Below, in pieces: positions 27,054-36,389 of a stretch of 64,000 bases of DNA; position 1 is the first letter of the stretch; every line of letters starts with the position of its first letter. Position numbers and translations under genes: made by a program. The notes under the pieces were generated by a model. That model saw only the letters and a program-made list of their open reading frames with translations, was not told the origin of the DNA and made no database searches. Location: the NCBI GenBank assembly GCA_015296085.1, contig DVDT01000031.1, positions 124,001-188,000 on the forward strand. Reading direction: 5' to 3'. Origin of the DNA: Trichormus sp. M33_DOE_039. Lineage in GTDB: Bacteria; Cyanobacteriota; Cyanobacteriia; Cyanobacteriales; Nostocaceae.

Positions 27054-29186
27054 TCAAGTATCCTTAGCTGTGCTAACTTTCTCCAGTGTTGGGGAAAAAC
27101 TTATTTGTTGTGTTAGGTGTTCAGCAAGTGCCTCAATGCTGGGATAGTCCCAAAATATGGTGGGTTCTAGTTCACAGCCTAACCATGCGGATAATTCATC
27201 TGTCATACTGACTGCGACTGATGAATCTAAACCATAGTGAGCAAAGGGTTCTTGTGTGTCTATTTCATCTGGTGGCATTTTTAAGGATATGGCTAGATGT
27301 GTGACTAACCAGGTTTTAATTTTTTCAGAGGTAAAAATAGAGTTAGCGGTGGCTTGTTCTCCTTGAGCAGTATTGTGTGCGGCTTGTTGGACGTATTGCC
27401 AAAGGGCTTCTAAAGAGGCTTGCAGTTCTGCTAATTCCAGTTGTTGGAGATTGGCTTGCCACTCTCCGATAATATCTAGAGTTTTAGCTAAAAACCCATT
27501 CCTACAGGCTTGACGTTGAATCTTCCCACTGGAGGTTTTAGGAATGCTGGCTGTTTTGAGTAATACGACTGCATAAACTTGGAGTTCATGTTGTTGTGAG
27601 ACTGCTTGCCGGATTGCTCCCACTATTTCATCTACATTTAGCTGACGGATGTAACTCCGTTCAACTTCTTGAGCAATGACTAACCTTTCTTCACCTGCGA
27701 CGGTGATGGAAAAGGCTGCACCACATCCAGAACGTAAGGCTGGATGACTGTTTTGGATAGTTAATTCGATGTCTTGGGGATAGTGGTTTTGTCCCCGAAT
27801 AATGATTAAATCTTTGATCCGACCAGTGACAAATAATTCGCCATTGTAGATAAATCCTAAGTCTCCAGTGCGGAGAAATGTCCCTTCTTTGGTATCCGCT
27901 AGATAAGCTTGAAATGTCTCTTGAGTAGCCTCTGGACGTTGCCAGTAACCAGCAGCGACGTTTGCACCTGATACCCAGATTTCACCGACTTCTTGGGGGC
28001 TACATTGGGTCAGGGTTTCTGGGTGTGCGATCGCAATTTTCTGTTCTAACCAAGTCTTTCCACAGCTAACTATTTGTCTAGTTTCTGGTTGTTGTTCATT
28101 AGTAACTACAACTTGATGTTGTTCAATAGCTGACTTGTCAATATTCAAAACCAAGGGTGCAGTTGTTTTCTCGCCCCCAGAGACTAACAAGGTAGTCTCA
28201 GCCATCCCATAGCAAGGATAAAAAGCCTCCTTCCTAAAACCACAAGGCTTAAATTTGGCTGCAAATTTCTCTAGGGTTTCTGCTTGCACTGGTTCTGCAC
28301 CGTTGAAGGCTAATTCCCAACTACTCAAATCCAAGCTAGCTATCTGTTCGGGGGTGACTTTACTCACACATAATTCGTAGGCGAAGTTGGGGCCGCCACT
28401 GGTAGTAGCTTGATAATGTGAAATAGCTTGCAGCCAACGAATAGGTTTCTGGAGAAAAGCTACTGGTGACATAAAATAGCAGGATGTTCCGAGATATAGA
28501 GGCTGAAGAATATTCCCAATTAGCCCCATGTCGTGATACAAGGGCAACCACCCCACCACAATGGTTTTATCGGTATGTTGATAAGCCTGCTGAATCATAC
28601 GCTGGTTGTACAGCACGTTGCCATGAGTGATCATGACTCCTTTTGGCTTACCTGTAGAACCGGATGTGTATTGGAGAAAGGCTAGGGTATCACTGTTGAT
28701 TTGGGGTAGTTGCCAATCTGAAACAAGGCTAACGTCAATATTGTCAGTTGCTAGCCATTGCATTGCAGCTAATTCTGGGGCTTGCTGCAACCATTCCTGC
28801 TGATTTTGTAGTAAAGCCTTGGTGGTGAGAACTACTGTTGCCTGCGTATCTGCCACGATCGCCTGGAGTCTTGTGAGTTTCTGGTTACGTCGCGGCGGAT
28901 AGGCTGGAACAGCTACTAATTGGGCATATAAGCAGCCAAAAAATGCACTGATGAATTCTAATCCTGGTGGATATAGTAAAAGAGCGCGTTCACCTTTGGC
29001 TGCGAGAGTTTGTAACTTAGTGGCGATTGAGCGAGCCTCTTGTGCTAACGCTTGATAGGTCAAGCTTTGGGCTTCTGTTTCGCCATCCTGCAAAAACGTA
29101 AAAGCTGTTCTGCACGGATGCTGAAAGGCTCTAGATTGCAGGAGGTCTACTAAAGTCGTAGTTTCTTGCAAAATTATTGAGTTCAA
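27054..29186 (-). CDS. FAAL-ACP fusion, first starter of the operon
   Basis: This 710-residue protein joins a fatty acyl-AMP ligase (about 1-585) to a C-terminal ACP (about 625-700). Motifs: YTSGSTGKPKG near residue 180, WLPLYHDMGLIG, LRTGDLGF, GRIKDLIIIRGQNHYPQDIE, SSGKIQRQ, and YGLDSSV near 652 as the phosphopantetheine site. It would load a fatty acid directly onto its own ACP and feed the reducing PKS. The start used is a TTG at 29186: an in-frame TAA lies 30 nt upstream and no ATG occurs in the first 190 codons, so the true start must be TTG or a nearby rare codon. No clear Shine-Dalgarno is visible. It is the first gene of the minus-strand operon, behind a 408-bp spacer. Confidence 0.95.
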   Translation of the reverse strand: MNSIILQETTTLVDLLQSRAFQHPCRTAFTFLQDGETEAQSLTYQALAQEARSIATKLQTLAAKGERALLLYPPGLEFISAFFGCLYAQLVAVPAYPPRRNQKLTRLQAIVADTQATVVLTTKALLQNQQEWLQQAPELAAMQWLATDNIDVSLVSDWQLPQINSDTLAFLQYTSGSTGKPKGVMITHGNVLYNQRMIQQAYQHTDKTIVVGWLPLYHDMGLIGNILQPLYLGTSCYFMSPVAFLQKPIRWLQAISHYQATTSGGPNFAYELCVSKVTPEQIASLDLSSWELAFNGAEPVQAETLEKFAAKFKPCGFRKEAFYPCYGMAETTLLVSGGEKTTAPLVLNIDKSAIEQHQVVVTNEQQPETRQIVSCGKTWLEQKIAIAHPETLTQCSPQEVGEIWVSGANVAAGYWQRPEATQETFQAYLADTKEGTFLRTGDLGFIYNGELFVTGRIKDLIIIRGQNHYPQDIELTIQNSHPALRSGCGAAFSITVAGEERLVIAQEVERSYIRQLNVDEIVGAIRQAVSQQHELQVYAVVLLKTASIPKTSSGKIQRQACRNGFLAKTLDIIGEWQANLQQLELAELQASLEALWQYVQQAAHNTAQGEQATANSIFTSEKIKTWLVTHLAISLKMPPDEIDTQEPFAHYGLDSSVAVSMTDELSAWLGCELEPTIFWDYPSIEALAEHLTQQISFSPTLEKVSTAKDT

Positions 29187-29249
29187 GTTTTTACACGCAA
29201 AAACGAAAAATTAAGTTTCTTAAAAGCTGTTTAAACGCACATAGTATCT

Positions 29250-29277
29250 TTAATACCACAAATTTGATCCAGATCAA
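29250..29277 (-). promoter_or_regulatory. Candidate promoter with FNR/CRP-type palindrome
   Basis: On the minus strand TTGATC (29277-29272) and TATTAA (29255-29250) are spaced 16 bp, a plausible sigma-70 pair about 65 nt before the first biosynthetic gene. The -35 element is part of TTGAT-N4-ATCAA (29264-29277), a perfect match to the FNR-family consensus. A second inverted repeat, GTCAT-AA-ATGAC, lies at 29320-29331. The promoter call is by eye. Confidence 0.4.
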
Positions 29278-29594
29278 GCTATTAGGCGTTTTAATTTTGC
29301 CAAGTTAATTTTTTTTATAGTCATAAATGACACAGATATATTGGCATAGAACCCTGGTACGAATTATTAAAGAAGCATTAAAGTTTTTTTAAAATCAAGA
29401 GATTTAGGAAAATCCCATAACTGAATAGCACAGCAACAAATGTAGTAAACAACACTTTTGTATACTGGGTTAAACTGTAATTTTATACATCGGATGCTTG
29501 TGGTAAGTTTTGTTTCAAAAAATACTAGTATGTAACCACTGAGGAGTAGTAACAAAGCTATTTGCCTGTTACTTGCTGCCTACTACACTAATGA
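29278..29594. other. Intergenic region upstream of the biosynthetic operon
   Basis: AT-rich spacer between the end of the dynamin-like gene and the operon promoter. Apart from the GTCAT/ATGAC inverted repeat, only a weak GTAACA...TGTTAC pair near 29550-29575 is seen after the dynamin-like stop. No convincing gene; a 62-codon open frame here has no ribosome binding site. Confidence 0.5.
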
Positions 29595-31673
29595 CTAACC
29601 TTTGTCGGTTATAACAACCCTATAAATTTTGTCAACTTGCTCTAGCTGTTGGTAAATTTCTGCGGCTACGGTTTGGAGACGCTGGGATTCTGTATTCAGG
29701 TTGATTTCATGGACTGTTTTTTGCTGAAGTAAGTTATCTAACTCAGCTCTTCTTTGGGCAATATCTTTGTTGATTTGCTCAATTACTTCCCGTTCGTAGG
29801 TATTGAAGCATTCTTCCACGCCTATACGGATTTGGGGAATATATTCTTCAGCCGCCTGTGGGAGATATTTCATTAATTCCTTTTGCGCCGTTTGGACTAA
29901 TTTTTGTCGGGCTTGATCTGCTTGAAGAAAGCCAATACCCATGCCCAAAAATGCTAATCCCACAGGCCCTAAAAATACACCTGTGATGGTGCTGGTAATG
30001 CTGTTCACACCGATCGCGGCTATATAGTTCAGTAAGATATTTCTCCAATCAAAGCCTGCTTGCGCCATAGCCACGCCTGCAATATTACCTCTGGACAAGG
30101 ATAATAATCCCATTGCCCATTTTGTCCAAGTCGGTGAATCTTCTTCAGTAGTAGCTTGGGGTTTAAATTTTACTTCTTGTCCCGATAATTTATCGCTGAT
30201 TTGTTCGATCACTTGGCTGTAAGAAGCACCGTATTTTGCCGCACTGGTGGAAAGTTTGGCAAAGGCTGTATTCATGTCTTGTTCTACCGTCAAAGTCCAA
30301 GCGGAGATTTTGTCGGCGGTGTATTGTTCAAATGCTTCTTTGAGGGCTGCGTTAAAGGTTTCGCGTTTGTCTTTATTGAGAAAATCCAATAATTCTAAGT
30401 CTGGTTGGTAAGGTAAAAAGTCGGTTTCAAAAGTAGTACCCAAATTCAGAATGTAAGCACGCAACGACTCAGTAATAGCTTTGGCTTGGTTGTCTCTGGT
30501 AGTGCGAATTTCTCCTTGAAATTGATCGCGAATCACACCCAATTGTTGAAATTCTGGTTCTACAGAACTAATGCGCTGCTTCATTTCACTCACATCTTCA
30601 TTGAGTAAAGAAAGGCGGCGTTGAATTGCCGCTTGGATGTTAGTGTAGGTTTGGCGCGCTAGAATAATAGCCGATTGTAGTTGGGCTACCGCTTTGTCTT
30701 GGGTTAAGAAGATATTGAGCGATCGCAATAATTCTGGAAATCCTGTACCCTCTAAAGATGCTGACTGATCCTTAATTCTTCGTCTGAGGGCATTAATTGC
30801 AGAAATTTCAAAGACGCGCTCAGAATAAATATTTGGTCCATGAATTTGACAATATTGTGCCAAATTCGTTTGAAATACCTGTCTTAGTTGCGTTTCGGCT
30901 GCTTGTAATTCTTCTTCATCATCTGGATCTAAAATTCCTTCTTGAATTTGATCCCAACCATTAATAATAAAAAATACTGTCAAACCGCGACCTTTCACAT
31001 AATTTTCTAGGTAGCGGCGTTCTGCTAGTGTGTAAGGTTGAGATGCCCGCATCACAAACAAAATTGCATGACAATTATTGATATACCCCAGTGATAATTC
31101 ATTTCTCGCTTCTGTATCATTCAGCCCTGGACTATCGATAATTTCTAAACCTTTGGATAAAAGTGGTAATGGGTACTCTACAACGGCATGACTAACTTCA
31201 GCAAATGCCGTTTTTTTCTCTTTTTCTAGTTGTTTAGCTTCTTTGGGATCAATCGTATATCTCTGCTTAAATTCTTTAAATTCAAGCTGTTCAGGTTGGC
31301 GATGATCATTAAAATAAATCGTTACCTGTTTGTTTTCGCCATAACGTAAAATTGTCAAAATAGCAGTACAGGGAGTCGCTGCATTAGGGAGAATATTTTC
31401 CCCAATCAAGGCATTAATAAAGGTACTTTTGCCGCGCTTCATGTCGCCTAAAACAAGTAAGCGGAATACACCTTGCTTGAGATTTTGGCTAGCTAAATTG
31501 ACGTTTTCAATATCTGAAGCTAAACCTAATGCACCAGAAGTATTTTGCGCTCCTAATTCGGCTTGGCTGAGAATCTCGCCCATCTGCGCTAAACAAGCAG
31601 ATATCTCTTGACGAACTCCGGCGATTTTATCTAAATCATTAATAAAACTGTCAGCTTCAACTTTGTATTGCAT
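29595..31673 (-). CDS. Bacterial dynamin-like protein (BDLP) GTPase
   Basis: This 692-residue large GTPase remodels or fuses membranes. The GTPase domain has the P-loop GDMKRGKST near residue 78, switch motif DSPGLNDTEARN, and NGWDQ at the G4 position. Long helical segments follow, then a hydrophobic stretch (about 525-585) that corresponds to the membrane-inserting paddle, then a final helical stretch back to the GTPase side. Length and sequence resemble the structurally known Nostoc punctiforme BDLP (693 residues), as I recall it. It lies directly upstream of the lipopeptide operon on the same strand and is separated by 408 bp. Bacterial dynamins can protect membranes against pore-forming agents, so a link to lipopeptide self-protection is possible but unproven. 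Confidence 0.95.
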   Translation of the reverse strand: MQYKVEADSFINDLDKIAGVRQEISACLAQMGEILSQAELGAQNTSGALGLASDIENVNLASQNLKQGVFRLLVLGDMKRGKSTFINALIGENILPNAATPCTAILTILRYGENKQVTIYFNDHRQPEQLEFKEFKQRYTIDPKEAKQLEKEKKTAFAEVSHAVVEYPLPLLSKGLEIIDSPGLNDTEARNELSLGYINNCHAILFVMRASQPYTLAERRYLENYVKGRGLTVFFIINGWDQIQEGILDPDDEEELQAAETQLRQVFQTNLAQYCQIHGPNIYSERVFEISAINALRRRIKDQSASLEGTGFPELLRSLNIFLTQDKAVAQLQSAIILARQTYTNIQAAIQRRLSLLNEDVSEMKQRISSVEPEFQQLGVIRDQFQGEIRTTRDNQAKAITESLRAYILNLGTTFETDFLPYQPDLELLDFLNKDKRETFNAALKEAFEQYTADKISAWTLTVEQDMNTAFAKLSTSAAKYGASYSQVIEQISDKLSGQEVKFKPQATTEEDSPTWTKWAMGLLSLSRGNIAGVAMAQAGFDWRNILLNYIAAIGVNSITSTITGVFLGPVGLAFLGMGIGFLQADQARQKLVQTAQKELMKYLPQAAEEYIPQIRIGVEECFNTYEREVIEQINKDIAQRRAELDNLLQQKTVHEINLNTESQRLQTVAAEIYQQLEQVDKIYRVVITDKG

Positions 31674-32063
31674 AAAAATTTCAAATTAGTCAATAGTCAA
31701 TAGTTTTTCTCTCCTACACCCCAATCCCTGTATTTATAAGGAGATCACGTGTTTAATTCTACTACAGGGGGTAATGTACAAAAGTTGTAAATGATTGTAA
31801 AGAAGTATATTTAGGAATGACACAGTGGCTTTAACATCAAACCAAGTATACTAGTATTGCGGCAATCACCTAGTTGATCAAGCCTAAAGTAGCTAGGGCA
31901 TTAGCCTTGCATTAAGAATTCTTGAAGTTACAATCTATCTCAGTAGACTTGGGGTTAACCTGCAAATGACTGGTTTTATGCTTAACCAAGTGCGATCGCA
32001 GGTTTGGTAAAAAAACAGAATCAAGCGTAACGAGTCCTTTAATTCAATCTTTAGGTGATTTAT
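31674..32063. other. Divergent intergenic region
   Basis: This spacer must carry the promoters of the dynamin-like gene (minus) and the small membrane-protein gene (plus). It includes a HIP1-like GCGATCGC at about 31992 and the palindrome ATACTAGTAT near 31849. No gene or clear operator was recognised. Confidence 0.45.
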
Positions 32064-32459
32064 ATGTTGGATGAAGTGGTGAAAAAGCTTGCATCACTGG
32101 GTCTACCTGGTGTAACGCTGGTAATCATAATAGCTACAACTGGACTAGAAGGTAATGTTGTTGTTCCCATTGTGTTGGCTACTCTAGGTGGGCCATTTGG
32201 TATGATAGGCGGTTTAGCAGTTTTGGGAGTAGTGTCTTGGGTTGGTGAATACTTAGCAGAGTACGGTACTGAGGCTTTATTGACTGCGGTTTATACAGAA
32301 CGCAGAAAAAATGAAGCTATTGGCGGTATTTTAAGAGAAATTAACAGTTTGGCTATATCTGACGAACTGAAAACTAAACTCAAAAACAACGTCTCCAACA
32401 GCCCTAAAAAAGACACAGACTTAGCAGCTATCGTTCCTCAAGTTAGGGAAATTGAATAA
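32064..32459 (+). CDS. Small membrane protein of unknown function
   Basis: I do not recognise the family. The ATG at 32064 is chosen over an in-frame GTG at 32055 because an AGGTGA ribosome binding site sits just before it; the product is 131 residues. It has two hydrophobic, Gly/Val-rich segments (about residues 10-37 and 40-62; GVTLVIIIATTGLEG and GMIGGLAVLGVV), then a charged soluble tail of about 60 residues. The bias toward small residues in the helices suggests packing in or insertion into membranes. It stands alone between the dynamin-like and patatin-like genes, both of which act on membranes, and no signal peptide is evident. Confidence 0.7.
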   Translation: MLDEVVKKLASLGLPGVTLVIIIATTGLEGNVVVPIVLATLGGPFGMIGGLAVLGVVSWVGEYLAEYGTEALLTAVYTERRKNEAIGGILREINSLAISDELKTKLKNNVSNSPKKDTDLAAIVPQVREIE

Positions 32460-33033
32460 GCTCTATCTGAAGTGATGTCTGTGGAAAATGATCACATTTG
32501 ATAGTGGGGGCTTCTGCCTTGTTCTTTCTATTAGCAAAAATATCTAAGAGCTAGATGAGATGCACCCACTGATTGATAGAGGTTAGATGCTAGTAGAAGA
32601 AAGAATGCTTAGTTGCTAGGCTTTGTGAGTATTGATGAGGGTGTTTTTACTGTCGCATTTACTCTACTAACGGCTAGATCTGAGAAGCTCCTTGGAATGA
32701 TTAATATCATGATTTCAAGATTGATATTCATGGGAAAAATTCACAAAAATGTGAAGATTTCTTTCTCTAGTCTCTAGCCTCTATTCGCCAAATCAGCATA
32801 GATATCTCGATTTTAGCCATTTTAAAATCACGTGCTGTAATCCAGTCACAACGATGATTCTATCAGTTCCAAAGTTTTAAAAACCCTGATTCGGCTTGAT
32901 AATCTCTCTAATTAATTTTTTGAGATAAACTGAGGAATAACCCCAAGAAATGGCTAAAATCGAAGATAAAAAACTCGTGAATTATGGTGGCTGAAATTTA
33001 TAGTTGCCATATATTGCCTATGCAAAAAAAATT
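32460..33033. other. Intergenic region before the patatin gene
   Basis: About 570 bp without a convincing gene. A 14-codon frame starting at ATG 32950 has a GAGG 14 nt upstream and is too short to call. The region is AT-rich and would hold the promoter of the patatin gene; no known operator was recognised. Confidence 0.45.
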
Positions 33034-33077
33034 ATGGCAGTTTCAGAGAAATAACTATGGCAGTTTCAGAGATAACT
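33034..33077 (+). repeat. Tandem duplication of the patatin start region
   Basis: ATGGCAGTTTCAGAGA occurs twice, at 33034 and 33057, 23 bp apart, followed in both by ATAACT. The first copy is a six-codon frame that stops (MAVSEK). The second opens the long coding frame. Confidence 0.9.
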
Positions 33078-36000
33078 AATGCAGTAGCGTGGGAACTCGG
33101 CCAAGAATACGATACAGGTTCATTCACGAGTGTTGCCCTGGATAATCAAGGCAATTGTGTAGAAACTCATGTAGGAAGCGATCGCTTATTTTATCGCATA
33201 GGCAAACTCAATGCTGAGAATCAGACTATTCGATGGGGAGATTCTCAAGAATACGATACAGGTTCATGCACGAGTGTTGCCCTGGATAATCAAGGCAATT
33301 GTGTAGAGACTCATGTAGGAAGCTATCGCTTATTCTATCGCATAGGCAAACTCAATGCTGAGAATCAGACTATTCAATGGGGAGACTCTCAAGAATACGA
33401 TACAGGTTCATTCACGAGTGTGGCACTGGATAATCAAGGCAATTGTGTAGAGACTCATGTAGGAAGCGATCGCTTATTTTATCGCATAGGCAAACTCAAT
33501 GCTGAGAATCAGACTATTCAATGGGGAGACTCTCAAGAGTATGGTTCTGGTGCAACAAGTAGCATTACTTTAGATGATCAAGGAAATTATATAAGGACAT
33601 ATCGAGAAGGCGATCGTCTACATTACAGATTCGCTAATTTAGCAAATATTTTTGAACCTAGACAAGAAATTGTCACCCCTCCAGTCAAAGTTGATCCTTT
33701 ATCCAATTTACAACCCGTTTTAGCTTTTGATGGAGAGGATGACTATATAGAAATTCCTCATACTGAAGCTTTTAACTTTGCCAAAGACCAAGATTTTGCG
33801 ATCGAACTTTGGCTCAAACCAGATATAGAACAACAAGGTCAAAGCAAAGCCGCCTTCGATACGAATATTATTGAAAAGTGGGCAGGAAAACCTTTTCCTT
33901 ACACTATTCGTTACAGTAGTAAAAATGGCCGCATTTATGTATCTCGCTATGACAGCAGACAAAATCCGGCACTGACTTCTGCTGAATCAATTAGCGATCA
34001 AAAATTTCATCACATAGCATTTGTTAAAGAAACTTCCCGACTGTCTTTATATATAGATGGTGTAGAAGTCACTAATAAATATGACACCACCACAGGTAAA
34101 ACTCAAAACGACTCACCACTTTATTTGAGTAGAGGCGCAGGGGGGCGGAATTTCTTTAAAGGACAAATCAGCGAATTAAGAATTTGGGACACAGCCCGTT
34201 CTTCAGAAGAAATTCGCACATACATGACTGCGCGTCTAACAGGTAATGAAGCTGGTTTAGTCGGTTATTGGCCGTTAAATGATGGCGTGGGGAACACAGT
34301 ACAAGACTACACCAGTAACTCCAACCACGGCACTATTTATGGTAGTCCTACTTGGGTACAGACTGAATTGCTCATTACCCCAATTCACCCAATAGAAAAT
34401 ATTTCTACTGAGAAAAAAACTGTCAAATCCTCTGTCTACCCAACTAATAAAAAAGTTAAGCAAGAGTCAAATCCCGACATGATGATTATAGATAATGAAC
34501 CACACCAAACACCAGAGCTAAAACAACTCAACCAACAGAAATTAGTATTTGATGGTAAAGATATTTATATAAATTTGGGTAAAAAATCCGAATTTAAAAT
34601 TGCCCAGCAAATTAGTTTAGAAGCTTGGATTAATTGCCAAGTGCAAAGAAGACGCACCGGAATTATTACTAACGTCTTTGATACTAATCAAATTGAAAGT
34701 GGATATGGTCTACTTCTAGATGGAAAGAGCGGAATATTTTTCGCTTTAAAAACTCCATCTAAAAGTATTCAATATCTCAGCAGTAAAGAAAATTCTATCA
34801 AACTCAATCATTGGCATCACATTGCAGGAACGTATGATGGTAAGCGCATGAAAGTCTACGTTGATGGTGTAGAAAAAGCTTCTAAATCCCTCGTAGATGA
34901 AAGCATTGATTACGAACCAGAAAATGATTTAGTCATCGGCATTTACCAAGACAATAATGAAATTTATCCGTTTAAAGGTCAAATTAAAGAAGTACGGCTC
35001 TGGAACAAAGTGCGTTCTCCAGAAGAAATTCAAGCTGATATGGCAAAATCTCTTGTAGGTAATGAAACGGGATTAGTAGGATACTGGCCTTTAAATGATG
35101 GACTCGGAACAATAGTAGAAGATAAAACAATTCATGCCAATCATGGCAATATCATTGGTAACACTGCTTGGGTACAAACTGAAATCCCCATTGAAACCCA
35201 ACAGTTACCAGAAACTCAACTCGAAGTTATAGAAACTATTCAACAAAAAACTCAAACACCTATGTCAGAAACCACACCAGTTATAACTCCAGAAAAGTCT
35301 ACATCAACCAAAACTAAACAGCAGAAAGCAAAAAATACAGTCAACAAATATCCATACAAAATTTTGTCAATTGATGGCGGTGGTATTCGAGGCATTATCC
35401 CAGCGATGATTCTCGCAGAAATTGAAAGACGCACCGAAAAACCAATTTCCAGTTTATTTGACTTGATAGCTGGAACTTCCACAGGAGGAATGTTAGCTTT
35501 AGGTTTGGTTAAACCACATTTAAAGGATGCCCAAGCCCCCGCATACACTGCTCAACAATTAGTGAGTATTTTTTATGAGCATGGTAACGTAATATTTTAC
35601 GAACCACTGTATGCAGAACTCTTAGGAGACTTGGACGAAATTATCAAACCCAAATACAGTTCTGAAGGGAAAAACGATATCCTGACAGATTACTTTGGTA
35701 ATGCAACAATTAAGGATGCAATTACAGAAGTGTTAATCACTAGCTATGATATTGAGCAGCGAATGCCAGTATTATTTACTAGCAACGTTAATCAAGAAAA
35801 CGTTACTTCTAGAAAATTGCGGAAGATATGTACAGGCTTCACCATGAAGGAGGCAGCAATGGCAACTAGTGCTGCTCCTACATATTTTCCTCCATATCGG
35901 ATTGCTACATCACATAACGAAAATGGTTTCTATACATTAGTAGATGGGGGAGTAGTTGCGAATAATCCTACCGCTTTAGCGTTAGTAGAATCTATCACTA

Positions 36001-36389
36001 GTGCAAAAGCAGCAACCAAGCGAGGAGAAGATACTTGGACTCTTGATAATACTTTAGTAGTTTCTTTAGGGACTGGCTCGCTTACTAAAAAATATCCTTA
36101 TCAAGAAGCCAAAAACTGGGGATTAGTCGGTTGGGCTAGACCAATGTTGAACATTGTTTTAGATGGTGCAAGTGAAGCTATTTCTTGTCAAATAGAACAA
36201 CTGTTACCAGTCGGAGAAGACTTATCACAGCAACAATATTATCGCTTCCAAACTTATATTGATGAAATGTTAGAAGCAATGGATAATGCCAAGTTTCATA
36301 ATATTAGTATGCTGGTACAAGTAGGCAAACAAATGATTGAAGAAAGAACAGAAGAAATAGACTCATTATGTGATAAGTTAGCGAACTAA
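33057..36389 (+). CDS. Patatin-like phospholipase with LamG domains and N-terminal repeats
   Basis: This 1110-residue protein likely binds a surface and cleaves lipids. Residues 16-207 hold three near-identical 48-residue repeats (QEYDTGSFTSVALDNQ...) and a diverged fourth. Two LamG/concanavalin-like domains follow (about 220-430 and 495-708; each has LVGYWPLNDG near its end). A Thr/Gln-rich linker leads to a patatin domain with oxyanion motif GGGIRG near 775, nucleophile GTSTG near 806 and DGG near 963, so the Ser-Asp dyad is intact. No signal peptide is visible. Patatins release fatty acids from membrane lipids; here the gene sits between the two arms of a fatty-acid-primed lipopeptide cluster, so it could supply acyl starters, repair membranes or be a defence-type effector. 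These roles are inference. Confidence 0.92.
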   Translation: MAVSEITNAVAWELGQEYDTGSFTSVALDNQGNCVETHVGSDRLFYRIGKLNAENQTIRWGDSQEYDTGSCTSVALDNQGNCVETHVGSYRLFYRIGKLNAENQTIQWGDSQEYDTGSFTSVALDNQGNCVETHVGSDRLFYRIGKLNAENQTIQWGDSQEYGSGATSSITLDDQGNYIRTYREGDRLHYRFANLANIFEPRQEIVTPPVKVDPLSNLQPVLAFDGEDDYIEIPHTEAFNFAKDQDFAIELWLKPDIEQQGQSKAAFDTNIIEKWAGKPFPYTIRYSSKNGRIYVSRYDSRQNPALTSAESISDQKFHHIAFVKETSRLSLYIDGVEVTNKYDTTTGKTQNDSPLYLSRGAGGRNFFKGQISELRIWDTARSSEEIRTYMTARLTGNEAGLVGYWPLNDGVGNTVQDYTSNSNHGTIYGSPTWVQTELLITPIHPIENISTEKKTVKSSVYPTNKKVKQESNPDMMIIDNEPHQTPELKQLNQQKLVFDGKDIYINLGKKSEFKIAQQISLEAWINCQVQRRRTGIITNVFDTNQIESGYGLLLDGKSGIFFALKTPSKSIQYLSSKENSIKLNHWHHIAGTYDGKRMKVYVDGVEKASKSLVDESIDYEPENDLVIGIYQDNNEIYPFKGQIKEVRLWNKVRSPEEIQADMAKSLVGNETGLVGYWPLNDGLGTIVEDKTIHANHGNIIGNTAWVQTEIPIETQQLPETQLEVIETIQQKTQTPMSETTPVITPEKSTSTKTKQQKAKNTVNKYPYKILSIDGGGIRGIIPAMILAEIERRTEKPISSLFDLIAGTSTGGMLALGLVKPHLKDAQAPAYTAQQLVSIFYEHGNVIFYEPLYAELLGDLDEIIKPKYSSEGKNDILTDYFGNATIKDAITEVLITSYDIEQRMPVLFTSNVNQENVTSRKLRKICTGFTMKEAAMATSAAPTYFPPYRIATSHNENGFYTLVDGGVVANNPTALALVESITSAKAATKRGEDTWTLDNTLVVSLGTGSLTKKYPYQEAKNWGLVGWARPMLNIVLDGASEAISCQIEQLLPVGEDLSQQQYYRFQTYIDEMLEAMDNAKFHNISMLVQVGKQMIEERTEEIDSLCDKLAN
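33102..33533 (+). repeat. Three tandem 144-bp coding repeats
   Basis: Units start at 33102, 33246 and 33390. They differ at only a few bases (for example TTC/TGC at codon 8 and GAT/TAT near codon 27). A fourth unit from 33534 is diverged. The near-identity suggests recent duplication or gene conversion. Confidence 0.93.

Noticed and set aside
29245-29257. NtcA site in the operon promoter (GTA...TAC)
   Set aside because: On the minus strand GTA and TAC are separated by 7 bases, not the 8 required by NtcA.
32950-32994. 14-codon frame before the patatin gene
   Set aside because: Too short and with a poorly spaced ribosome binding site; chance is a sufficient explanation.
33102-33533. Regular repeats that could suggest CRISPR
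   Set aside because: Units are 144 bp, contiguous, in frame and without spacers; they are protein repeats.
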